The notes below the pieces were generated by a model that ran no database searches, had not been told where the DNA came from, and worked only from the letters and a program-made list of their open reading frames with translations. Below, piece after piece: positions 37,650 through 46,117 of a stretch of DNA of 64,000 nt. The stretch lies in contig NZ_FOIV01000002.1 of the NCBI RefSeq assembly GCF_900109055.1, forward strand, positions 789,414 to 853,413. Reading direction: 5' to 3'. Made by a program: the position numbers and the translations under genes. How positions within the stretch are numbered: the stretch's first letter is position 1; every line of letters starts with the position of its first letter. The DNA comes from Prevotella sp. khp7. Its GTDB lineage: Bacteria; Bacteroidota; Bacteroidia; Bacteroidales; Bacteroidaceae.

Positions 37650-39239
37650 ATGATGTTAAGTAAAAAAAAGTTAGTTGTTGCAATGATGGTTGGGGCCTTT
37701 AGTGGCCTCACCATCATAGCTTGCGGTGGCGGTGGTAACGATGATTATATTCCACCTGCAGTACAACCAGAAAAACCGGTGAATCCTGATACATCGGATC
37801 CGATGTCAGAATATAATAGTCTGGGCGATGATTTCAAGATTCATCAGGATGGTGAGCCGTTTGATACCTACATGGGTTTGGTGATGTGTGGCTATCAGGG
37901 GTGGTTTGGTACGCCTGGCGATGGCTCGCCTCTTACCACTGTGGCTGCCAACGAAGGGTGGTACCATTATCGTGAGAGCGAGCAGTTCCGTCCTGGTGTC
38001 CTGCGTAATAGTATCGATTTCTGGCCTGATATGTCGGAATATGAGTATAAATACGTGGTTGGTGATGGCGACGAGACGGGCTACAGTTCTCCTTTTGTAC
38101 TGCCCGATGGCAGTCATGCTACTGTGTTCAGTTCATACGACCAGCAGACGGTGATGACCCATTTTAAGTGGATGAAACAGTATAATATCGATGGTGTCTT
38201 CATGCAGCGTTTCGTTGGCGAGATTATGGATGCCCGTCATAAGGATCATTTCGATGTTGTTCTCAGTCATGCTATGGCTGCCTCGAACGAGTACCAGCGA
38301 GCCATCGCCGTGATGTATGATATGAGTGGTATCACGACTGATGCCAATATGAGGATTATGGTTGATGATGCACAAAAACTAATGAATGAATATAGTCTGT
38401 CCGATCGTACCAAACAGAAATACTATCTGTATGAGAATGGTAAACCCACGCTTGCTCTTTGGGGGGCAGGTTTTAATGATAACAACCATCCCAAACCATC
38501 GTTCCTGAGAACGTATGTCGAACAGCTGAAGGCTCAGGGCTGGAGTATCATGTTAGGATGCCCAGGCTATTGGCGACAGGGTGGCAACGATTGTGTTAGT
38601 GGCGCTGAACATACAGAACTCATCAAACTCATTAAAGCGTGTGATGCCTTTATTCCTTGGTATGTGGGGCGTTATGGTCACGATAACTATACCAATGCAG
38701 ATTGGCAGACGCGTATCAAACAGGATATTGCAACTGCCAAGACCTATTCTACCGCTTCTCATCGTGTGGTCTATGCAGAGCATATCTTCCCTGGTGGTAG
38801 CGATCGCAATATGCATCCTAACAATGGTAAGGATAATCCCGATCATACCAATACCGGTTTCCGCTTTGGTGGCCAGTTCTACTGGAACCAGTTCTATTAC
38901 GATATCAAAAACGGTGCGCAAGCCATCTATGTCGGCATGTTCGACGAGATAGACGAGGGTACGGCCATCTTCAAGCAGTTGAATGTCAGTAAGGTACCCA
39001 GCAATGTGGCCAGTCAGGACTATTATGTCAACTATACCACTGGCGGCAGCTATTCTATGTCGTCCACTCAGCGTACAGGTTCTTCCATCCAGTGGAGCGA
39101 GCTGGCCAGTTCTTTGGATATCCGATTCCAAGGTATTGATGATGATAAGCCTACTGACCACTATCTCTGGTTGACAGGCGAAGGCCGTAAGATGCTGAAC
39201 GGTCAGACCAAGATGACAAAAGATATTCCTTTACGATAA
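37650..39239 (+). CDS. GH71/99-like surface lipoprotein glycosidase, PUL 2
   Basis: 529 residues. Lipobox IIAC followed by a Gly-rich run (GGGGND), unlike the acidic export signals nearby. The catalytic domain (about 65-450) begins with MGLVMCGYQGWFGTPGDG and has the barrel motifs FKWMKQYNIDGVFMQRF and MFDEIDEGTAIFK. In the last, E433 and E436 have the E-x-x-E spacing of the GH99 catalytic pair (EWGEGT in typical members). Relatives are annotated in databases as GH71/99-like or putative xylosidase/arabinosidase. GH99 acts on alpha-1,2-mannan, GH71 on alpha-1,3-glucan; this divergent branch has no certain substrate. The same domain recurs in the gene at 40251. Confidence 0.8.
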   Translation: MMLSKKKLVVAMMVGAFSGLTIIACGGGGNDDYIPPAVQPEKPVNPDTSDPMSEYNSLGDDFKIHQDGEPFDTYMGLVMCGYQGWFGTPGDGSPLTTVAANEGWYHYRESEQFRPGVLRNSIDFWPDMSEYEYKYVVGDGDETGYSSPFVLPDGSHATVFSSYDQQTVMTHFKWMKQYNIDGVFMQRFVGEIMDARHKDHFDVVLSHAMAASNEYQRAIAVMYDMSGITTDANMRIMVDDAQKLMNEYSLSDRTKQKYYLYENGKPTLALWGAGFNDNNHPKPSFLRTYVEQLKAQGWSIMLGCPGYWRQGGNDCVSGAEHTELIKLIKACDAFIPWYVGRYGHDNYTNADWQTRIKQDIATAKTYSTASHRVVYAEHIFPGGSDRNMHPNNGKDNPDHTNTGFRFGGQFYWNQFYYDIKNGAQAIYVGMFDEIDEGTAIFKQLNVSKVPSNVASQDYYVNYTTGGSYSMSSTQRTGSSIQWSELASSLDIRFQGIDDDKPTDHYLWLTGEGRKMLNGQTKMTKDIPLR

Positions 39240-39249
39240 TACTACAGTT

Positions 39250-40224
39250 ATGAAGTTATTCAAGACAACAACAATTCTGATGGCAGCAAGTATGAGTATC
39301 AGTCTGCTTGCTTGCAGTTCCTCACGTGATTCAAAAGAAACAAAGATTGGCGAACTGCCTGCCAATCCGTTCGTAACCCATATCTACACAGCCGACCCTT
39401 CTGCTCATGTATGGAAAGACGGCCGACTGTATGTCTATCCTTCTCACGATGTTGACCCTCCTCGTGGTTGTGATCTGATGGACCAGTACCATGTGTTCTC
39501 TACTGATGATATGGTTAACTGGAAGGACCATGGCGAGATACTCAACTCGTCGCAGGTGGAGTGGGGACGTCCTGAGGGTGGCTTTATGTGGGCGCCCGAT
39601 TGTGCCTATAAGAATGGTAAGTACTATTTCTACTTTCCACACCCCAGTGGTAGTGATTGGAACGACACCTGGCAGGTGGGTATCGCGGTGAGTGACAAAC
39701 CTGATTCAGGTTTCCAGCCAGTGGGCTATATCAAAGAGATTACCGAACATTTCGCCATGATCGACCCCTGTGTATTTGTCGATACCGATGGTACACCCTA
39801 TTTCTACTATGGTGGTGGCGGTCGTTGTCTGGGTGCGAAAATGAAGGACAATATGTTAGAACTGGCGGAACCGCTTCAGGAAATGAAAGGTTTGCAGGAT
39901 TTCCACGAGGCCACCTGGGTGCATAAGCGTGGCGACTGGTATTATCTGTCGTATGCCGACAATCATACAGAGAATGGTCGTGGCGCTAACCGCATGCACT
40001 ACGCCATGAGTAAGTCGCCGCTTGGTCCGTGGGATTATAAGGGGATTCTGCTGTTGCCGACAGGATGTGATACCACCCATGGCTCCATCGTCGAGTATAA
40101 GGGCGAGTGGTTTTTGTTCTATCATAATCAGGCGTTGTCCAACCATGGCAACCTTCGCTCTATCTGTGTCGACCGCTTGTCGTATAATGATAATGGAACT
40201 ATTAAACTTGTTAAACAACATTGA
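39250..40224 (+). CDS. GH43-family five-bladed propeller glycosidase (lipoprotein)
   Basis: 324 residues with lipobox SLLAC (Cys22). One GH43 domain fills the mature protein. The three invariant acids are visible: base D49 (TADPSA), pKa modulator D172 (MIDPCVF) and acid E220 (FHEATWV). No additional carbohydrate-binding domain. GH43 members are mostly beta-xylosidases, alpha-L-arabinofuranosidases or beta-1,3-galactosidases, so the PUL 2 glycan probably carries arabinose, xylose or galactose besides the alpha-linked sugars targeted by its neighbours. Ten bases behind the GH71/99-like gene. Confidence 0.88.
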   Translation: MKLFKTTTILMAASMSISLLACSSSRDSKETKIGELPANPFVTHIYTADPSAHVWKDGRLYVYPSHDVDPPRGCDLMDQYHVFSTDDMVNWKDHGEILNSSQVEWGRPEGGFMWAPDCAYKNGKYYFYFPHPSGSDWNDTWQVGIAVSDKPDSGFQPVGYIKEITEHFAMIDPCVFVDTDGTPYFYYGGGGRCLGAKMKDNMLELAEPLQEMKGLQDFHEATWVHKRGDWYYLSYADNHTENGRGANRMHYAMSKSPLGPWDYKGILLLPTGCDTTHGSIVEYKGEWFLFYHNQALSNHGNLRSICVDRLSYNDNGTIKLVKQH

Positions 40225-40250
40225 TGAATGTATAATTTAGAGATAGTTAT

Positions 40251-43200
40251 ATGTTAGTTAGTTTTGTAGTTTTTCTGATGTTATTCTGTATCTCTTCTGC
40301 GGGAGCAGCAGAGTACATGGGCGGTAAGATGTACAACTCTTATCGTGGTTTAGTCATGGCCGGATACCAGGGGTGGCAAAACACCCCTGGTGACGGCGCT
40401 AACCGTGGCTGGCATCACTATCAAGGGCGCAATGGCTTCCAGCCTGGCTCGACGAATGTCGATTTCTGGCCCGAAGTATCAGAGTATGAAAAGACTTATC
40501 CCACCCCGTTTAAGTTCAACGATGGCAGTGTGGCCAGGGTATATTCGCCTTACGATGCCTCTTCTGTCGATACGCATTTCCGTTGGATGAAGGAATATGG
40601 ACTCGACGGTGTGTTCATGCAGCGCTTTGTGGCTGAGATCCGCAACCTCAGCGGCAAACAGCATTTCAACCGTGTGTTGACTTCGGCCATGACGGCTGCC
40701 AATAAATACGAGCGCGCCATTTGCGTGATGTATGATTTGAGTGGTATGAATCCTGGCGAAGAACAGTTGCTGTTGAATGATATCAAGGAGCTGTCTGCAA
40801 TCCATGCGTTGAAGGAACACCAGAAGAATCCTTCCTATCTCTATCACAATGGTCGACCGTTGGTGGCTGTCTGGGGCGTAGGCTTCAATGATCATCGCCG
40901 CTATGGTTTGGATGAGGCTCAGACCATTATCAGTGGTCTGAAGGCTCAGGGCTTCAGCGTCATGCTGGGCGTACCTACTCATTGGCGACGCCTGTATGAG
41001 GATACGGAGGGCGATGCCCGTCTGCACGGGCTGATTCAGCAGTGCGATATCGTGATGCCATGGTTCGTGGGACGCTATGATGAACGCGTCTTTAATACCC
41101 GATATCGTCAGCATGTCATTGACGATATCGCCTGGGCTAAGGCACATGGTGTAGATTACGCCCCACTTTGTTATCCAGGCTTCTCGTGGCATAATATGCA
41201 CTATCCCCACAAACCGGCTGTAGAGATTCCTCGCAACCGTGGACGTTTCTTTCAGATGCAACTCGATCATGCCATCAATAGTGGCGCAGAGATGATTTAC
41301 ATCGCCATGTTCGACGAGATTGATGAAGGTACGGCGATCTATAAGATCGCACGTCGCGTACCTATTGGAAAACCTGGCTCCATGTTCGTACCTTTGGAGG
41401 ATGGCATCGACAACGACCATTACCTACGATTGGCAGGAAAGGCCGCCTTGCGCCTGAAGCGTCAAGTCAAGGAACCTGTCGACTACGTCAACCCCTACAT
41501 TGGCAATATCAGCCATCTGCTGGTGCCTACGTTCCCAACGATACAATTGCCAAATAGCCTACTGAGGGTCTATCCTCTGCGTGCCGACTATACCTCTGAG
41601 TATGTAGCTGGCTTGCCTATCATTGTGACTAACCATCGTGAACGTTCTGCCTTCAGTCTGTTGCCACAGACAGGTAGCCAGTTGACGCTAAAGAAACAAT
41701 ATACTTACGACAACGAGACGATACGGCCCTATGAGTTCACCATCGAGCTCGACGACCAGATGTCTGCGCGCTTTGCCGTCAGTCATCAGTCGGCTATTTA
41801 TGAGGTGAGCTATGATGAGGGCAGTGCGCCTAATGTGGTCCTTGCTACCGACGATGGTCAGCTCGCGGTTTCAGGTCGTGTCATGCATGGTTGGCAGCGT
41901 GTAGGAGGCCCGGTTAGCCACGATACCAAGGTCTATATCTATATGGAGTCGCTTGAACAGCCAGCGCAGACTGTCACACTATCTTTTGAAGGCAGTACCA
42001 GTGGCGTGGCTTTTCGCTATCCTATGACTACTCGGAAGGTACATCTGCGCTATGGCATCTCTTTTATCAGCGAAGAGCAGGCCAAGGCCAACTTGTATCG
42101 CGAACAGAAAGGATACGCTATCGATAGTCTGGCTGCTGCAGGTCGTCAAACATGGAACGATGCCCTTGGCCGTATGCAGGTGAAAGGGGCTTCTGATAAT
42201 GATCTGACAGTCTTCTATACCGCCTATTATCGTACTTTCGAGCGTCCTGTGTGTATGAGCGAGGATGGGCGTTATTGGAGCCCTTTCGATGGACAGGTGC
42301 ATGCCGATGGTGGCACGCCGTTTTATAATGACGACTGGATATGGGATACCTATCGGGCAGCCCATCCCTTGCGAACGCTGATGGATCAGTCTGTTGAAGA
42401 AAACATCTTGAATTCCTATCTCCTGATGGCAGAACAGATGGGTAACGGATGGTTGCCAACATTCCCCGAACTAAATGGCGATTCACGTCGTATGAACTCT
42501 AATCATGGCATCCCAGCACTGGCCGATGCCTTGGTCAAGGGATTGAAGGTCGATGCGCAGAAGGCCTTCCGTTATTCCCAAAAGGCTATGGAAGAGAAGA
42601 CCTTGGCACCATGGTCGGGGGCAAAGGCGGGCTGGATTGATCAGTTCTATCAGACTCATGGCTATATCCCCGCTCTGAATCCTGGCGAGAAGGAGAACGA
42701 TCCCAATGTGAATAGCTGGGAGAAACGTCAGCCAGTGGCTGTCACTTTAGGCACCAGTTACGATGCGTTCGCACTCTCTGAGATTGCGAAGTATCTGGGT
42801 GCGACAGCCAAGAAGAAGGAGCGCCAGCAGTGGGTGCAACAGGTTGAAAAATATGCCCGTCAGAGTCTGAACTATCGTCATCTGTTCAATGCAGGAACAG
42901 GTTTCTTCCATCCGAAGAACAAGGAGGGCGAATTCATCATACCCTTTGACTATCGCTATGATGGCGGTCCTGGTGCCCGTCAGTATTACGATGAGAACAA
43001 CGGTTGGATTTATCGTTGGGATGTGCCTCACAATATCGCTGATCTGATTCAGCTGATGGGGGGACGCCAGCAGTTTATCGCCAACCTGAACCAGACCTTT
43101 GCCGAGCCGTTAGGCAAAAGTAAATGTGAGTTCTATGCCATGATGCCTGACCATACAGGCAACATCGGTCAGTTCTCGATGGCCAACGAACCCTCGTTCC

Positions 43201-43652
43201 ATATTCCTTATCTGTATAACTACGCTGGACAGCCTTGGATGACTCAGAAACGTATCCGACAGTGCCTGCGTACCTGGTATCGCAATGATTTGATGGGTAT
43301 TCCTGGCGACGAGGACGGATCGGGTATGTCGGCTTTCGTGGTGTTCTCGTCAGTAGGTCTCTATCCCGTTACTCCAGGTCTGCCTGTCTATAACATCGGT
43401 TCGCCACTCTTCCCCTCGGCAGTGCTCACATTGTCGAATGGTCGTACCTTCGAGGTGCGCGCTTACGGGGCTTCGGCTCAGAATAAGTATATCCAGCGTG
43501 CCACACTCAATGGTCAGCCTTGGAATCAGCCTTGGCTCAGTCACCAGCAAGTGATGCAGGGCGGGGTGCTCGAACTGCAAATGGGGTCACGTCCAAACAA
43601 ACAGTGGGGTGCGGCAGAAGATGCTGTGCCTCCTTCAGCCAAAATCAATTAA
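40251..43652 (+). CDS. Fusion of a GH71/99-like domain and a GH92 alpha-mannosidase-type domain
   Basis: 1133 residues with a signal peptide ending SSAGAAE. The N-terminal GH71/99-like domain (about 28-390) repeats the motifs of the upstream lipoprotein (YRGLVMAGYQGWQNTPGDG, MFDEIDEGTAIYK with E356 and E359). The C-terminal part (about 408-1115) is GH92: YVNPYIGN at the start, ANEPSFHIPYLYNYAGQPW in the middle and GMSAFVVFSSVGLYPVTPG near the end. The usual GH92 N-terminal PFGM-type motif is replaced, so this is a divergent member. GH92 enzymes are calcium-dependent exo-alpha-mannosidases; with an endo-type GH71/99 partner, the chain could cut and trim one substrate. Periplasmic location is likely. 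Confidence 0.85.
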   Translation: MLVSFVVFLMLFCISSAGAAEYMGGKMYNSYRGLVMAGYQGWQNTPGDGANRGWHHYQGRNGFQPGSTNVDFWPEVSEYEKTYPTPFKFNDGSVARVYSPYDASSVDTHFRWMKEYGLDGVFMQRFVAEIRNLSGKQHFNRVLTSAMTAANKYERAICVMYDLSGMNPGEEQLLLNDIKELSAIHALKEHQKNPSYLYHNGRPLVAVWGVGFNDHRRYGLDEAQTIISGLKAQGFSVMLGVPTHWRRLYEDTEGDARLHGLIQQCDIVMPWFVGRYDERVFNTRYRQHVIDDIAWAKAHGVDYAPLCYPGFSWHNMHYPHKPAVEIPRNRGRFFQMQLDHAINSGAEMIYIAMFDEIDEGTAIYKIARRVPIGKPGSMFVPLEDGIDNDHYLRLAGKAALRLKRQVKEPVDYVNPYIGNISHLLVPTFPTIQLPNSLLRVYPLRADYTSEYVAGLPIIVTNHRERSAFSLLPQTGSQLTLKKQYTYDNETIRPYEFTIELDDQMSARFAVSHQSAIYEVSYDEGSAPNVVLATDDGQLAVSGRVMHGWQRVGGPVSHDTKVYIYMESLEQPAQTVTLSFEGSTSGVAFRYPMTTRKVHLRYGISFISEEQAKANLYREQKGYAIDSLAAAGRQTWNDALGRMQVKGASDNDLTVFYTAYYRTFERPVCMSEDGRYWSPFDGQVHADGGTPFYNDDWIWDTYRAAHPLRTLMDQSVEENILNSYLLMAEQMGNGWLPTFPELNGDSRRMNSNHGIPALADALVKGLKVDAQKAFRYSQKAMEEKTLAPWSGAKAGWIDQFYQTHGYIPALNPGEKENDPNVNSWEKRQPVAVTLGTSYDAFALSEIAKYLGATAKKKERQQWVQQVEKYARQSLNYRHLFNAGTGFFHPKNKEGEFIIPFDYRYDGGPGARQYYDENNGWIYRWDVPHNIADLIQLMGGRQQFIANLNQTFAEPLGKSKCEFYAMMPDHTGNIGQFSMANEPSFHIPYLYNYAGQPWMTQKRIRQCLRTWYRNDLMGIPGDEDGSGMSAFVVFSSVGLYPVTPGLPVYNIGSPLFPSAVLTLSNGRTFEVRAYGASAQNKYIQRATLNGQPWNQPWLSHQQVMQGGVLELQMGSRPNKQWGAAEDAVPPSAKIN

Positions 43653-43657
43653 TCAGC

Positions 43658-45988
43658 ATGAAAAGATATATTATGATGCTATTCGTTCTGCTCTTGTTTG
43701 TCGGAGTCTCGTCTGCCAAAATCAAGAGCGAACGAAATGGAATAGCTGTGTGCCATCAGGGACTCTTTGTGAAGGTATCGTTCCTGAACGACAGCGTGTT
43801 GCATATCACCAAATCGTACGATGTGAACTATCAGTCGGATAAGCTTGTCGTCGTAGCAGAAGTTTCAGCTCCCGCTACGCTCAGACAAGAACAGCGCAAG
43901 CAACACCTGATTCTTTCAACCAGTCGGGTAGTGGTCGATTATCATCAACGCACAGGTTTAATCAGCGTGCGCCGTCCTGATGGTCAGTCGCTTATCAGCG
44001 AGCAGACTACACAGTTCACCCCTCGTCAGGATGGACCGTTCGATGCGTACACCATCCGCCAGTCTTTCACCCTTGCGCCCGATGAACGGATCTATGGATT
44101 AGGACAGATACAGAATGGTCGTCTGAATCAGCGTGGTCAGCATATCCGTCTGGTCAATGAGAACATGAAGATCTGTATTCCTATGTTTCTCTCGTCGAAA
44201 GGTTATGCTCTCTATTGGGAAAACTATTCGCCTACCGATTTCGACGATGATACCAAGGGCACTTCGTTCACCTCCATAGGTCGTGCCATTGATTATTATC
44301 TGCTTGTGGGCAGCAATGCCGCCTCAGCTCAGCGTGCCGTCTTCGATTTGACCAGTCATGTGCCCATGCCTGCCCTCTGGAACTTAGGCGTGTGGCAGAG
44401 TAAGGAGCGCTATACCAGCAGTCAGGAACTGCTCGATGCGCTGCGCCGCATGCGTCGCTTGCGTGTGCCTGTAGATGGCATGGTGCAGGACTGGCAGTAT
44501 TGGGGCGATAATCAACACTGGAATGCCCAGCGCTTTCTGAACCCTGCCTTTGCCGACTATCGCCAGATGATTGACTCTGTGCATGCGCTTCATGCCAAAC
44601 TGTTAGTGTCTGTCTGGCCTGACTATGGACCTTCTACCGAGCAATATCAGCATCTGCAGACGTTGGGCAAGCTGCTGCCAGGCAAATCGTTCCCCAACGA
44701 TGTCGAGTCGCGTGTGTACGATGCCTTCGACAGCGACGCGCGTAACTATTACTGGCATCATATGTTCGAGGGATTGTTGCGCCATGGGGTCGATGCTCTT
44801 TGGCTCGATTCTACCGAGCCTGATTATTCAGGTACAGAGGCTGACCTCGACTTCGTGACAGGTGCTGGTCGCACGTGGCGCTCACTGCGCAATGCCTTCC
44901 CCTTGGCAACCGTCCTGGGTGTCTATAATCGTCATCGACAGGAACCGTTGCTGGCTGATAAGCGTGTCAGCATCCTCACCCGTTCAGGCTTTATGGGCTT
45001 GCAACGTACGGGTGCTTTCGTGTGGAGCGGCGACATCGATGCTAACTGGCAGACACTGGCCCGTCAGATTCCTGCGGCCTTGAGTGCGTCTATCAGCGGC
45101 CTGCCCTTGTGGAACAGCGATACGGGTGGCTTCTGGGTGCGCGACTTCGAGGGTGGCTGTCAGAATCCTGCTTATCGCCGGCTTTTTGCCCGCTGGACAC
45201 AGTTCTCCACCTTTACGCCTATGCTTCGTTTTCATGGCACCAACACACCACGCGAGATATGGAACTATGGTAGCGAGGGTGATCAGGAAGGAACCTACGA
45301 TAACATCCTGCGCTATGTTCGTCTGCGCTATCGTTTGCTTCCCTGGCTTTATGCGCAGATGCATCAGCTCTCGCAGTATGGTGCTTTGCTCATGTCGGCT
45401 CTGCCAGTCAACTATCCGCACGATGTACAGGCCGCTGATATCATCGATGAGTATCTCTTTGGTCAGAGTTTCCTGGTAGCTCCCATATTGCGCGATGGTG
45501 CCGATGGGCGTCAGGTCTATCTGCCCGCAGGCAACGATTGGATAGATTTCTGGACGGGCGAGACCTTGAAAGGTGGACAATGGCTCTATAGACAGGCTCC
45601 CTATCAAGTGCTGCCACTCTATGTCAAAACAGGCTCTATCCTGCCGTGGGGGCCTGATGTGCAGTACGCCACAGAGAAGCCATGGGATGATCTCGAAGTG
45701 CGTATCTATCCAGGCGCCGATGGCGATTTTACTCTATACGAAGATGCCTTCGATGGCTATGGATACGAACGTGGACAACAGTCCGAGATCCGTTTCCATT
45801 GGGACGATGTTGCCCACCAGCTCACCATTGGTCAGCGCTCAGGCTCATTCCCTAGTATGCTCCAGCAGCGCACCTTCCGCGTGGTGGTCGTCTCTCCCGA
45901 ACAGCCTCTCGCCGATAGCCCTGCCGTAGCCTGTCAACACACTATCCACTATAATGGCACAAGCCAGATTATCGACGTGAAGCTATGA
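43658..45988 (+). CDS. GH31 alpha-glycosidase (alpha-glucosidase or alpha-xylosidase)
   Basis: 776 residues from the ATG at 43658, which begins a signal peptide (MKRYIMMLFVLL...SSAK) 5 bases after the preceding stop; a far-upstream in-frame ATG lies inside the previous gene. Order: N-terminal beta sandwich (about 20-240), TIM barrel (about 245-600) with predicted nucleophile D384 (LWLDSTEPD) and acid/base D459 (WSGDIDANW), and C-terminal beta domains. WLDSTEPD and the late DFWTGE motif resemble Bacteroidota alpha-xylosidases and alpha-glucosidases of GH31. It removes terminal alpha-linked glucose or xylose in the periplasm. Last gene of the PUL 2 operon, followed by a terminator hairpin. Confidence 0.9.
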   Translation: MKRYIMMLFVLLLFVGVSSAKIKSERNGIAVCHQGLFVKVSFLNDSVLHITKSYDVNYQSDKLVVVAEVSAPATLRQEQRKQHLILSTSRVVVDYHQRTGLISVRRPDGQSLISEQTTQFTPRQDGPFDAYTIRQSFTLAPDERIYGLGQIQNGRLNQRGQHIRLVNENMKICIPMFLSSKGYALYWENYSPTDFDDDTKGTSFTSIGRAIDYYLLVGSNAASAQRAVFDLTSHVPMPALWNLGVWQSKERYTSSQELLDALRRMRRLRVPVDGMVQDWQYWGDNQHWNAQRFLNPAFADYRQMIDSVHALHAKLLVSVWPDYGPSTEQYQHLQTLGKLLPGKSFPNDVESRVYDAFDSDARNYYWHHMFEGLLRHGVDALWLDSTEPDYSGTEADLDFVTGAGRTWRSLRNAFPLATVLGVYNRHRQEPLLADKRVSILTRSGFMGLQRTGAFVWSGDIDANWQTLARQIPAALSASISGLPLWNSDTGGFWVRDFEGGCQNPAYRRLFARWTQFSTFTPMLRFHGTNTPREIWNYGSEGDQEGTYDNILRYVRLRYRLLPWLYAQMHQLSQYGALLMSALPVNYPHDVQAADIIDEYLFGQSFLVAPILRDGADGRQVYLPAGNDWIDFWTGETLKGGQWLYRQAPYQVLPLYVKTGSILPWGPDVQYATEKPWDDLEVRIYPGADGDFTLYEDAFDGYGYERGQQSEIRFHWDDVAHQLTIGQRSGSFPSMLQQRTFRVVVVSPEQPLADSPAVACQHTIHYNGTSQIIDVKL

Positions 45989-46031
45989 AATTCTGGCACA
46001 ACTTGTTTTCTTGTGAGTGATAGAATTAAAT

Positions 46032-46066
46032 AAAGAGTGATAGATAATGTTCTTCTATCACTCTTT
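46032..46066. terminator. Bidirectional terminator between PUL 2 and PUL 3
   Basis: A perfect 12-bp stem, AAAGAGTGATAG (46032-46043) and CTATCACTCTTT (46055-46066), with an 11-base loop and A/T runs on both sides. It sits between the convergent GH31 and GH97 genes. A further copy of GAGTGATAG lies at 46015-46023, 20 bases upstream of the first arm. Confidence 0.8.
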
Positions 46067-46117
46067 TAACTTATTGATATATCGTGTGCTATATCAAAAG
46101 TTACAAATATGTATGAA

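Noticed and set aside
40479..41420. A 313-codon minus-strand frame in the GH71/99-GH92 gene
   Set aside because: Reverse shadow of a well-supported enzyme domain; no promoter or homology seen.
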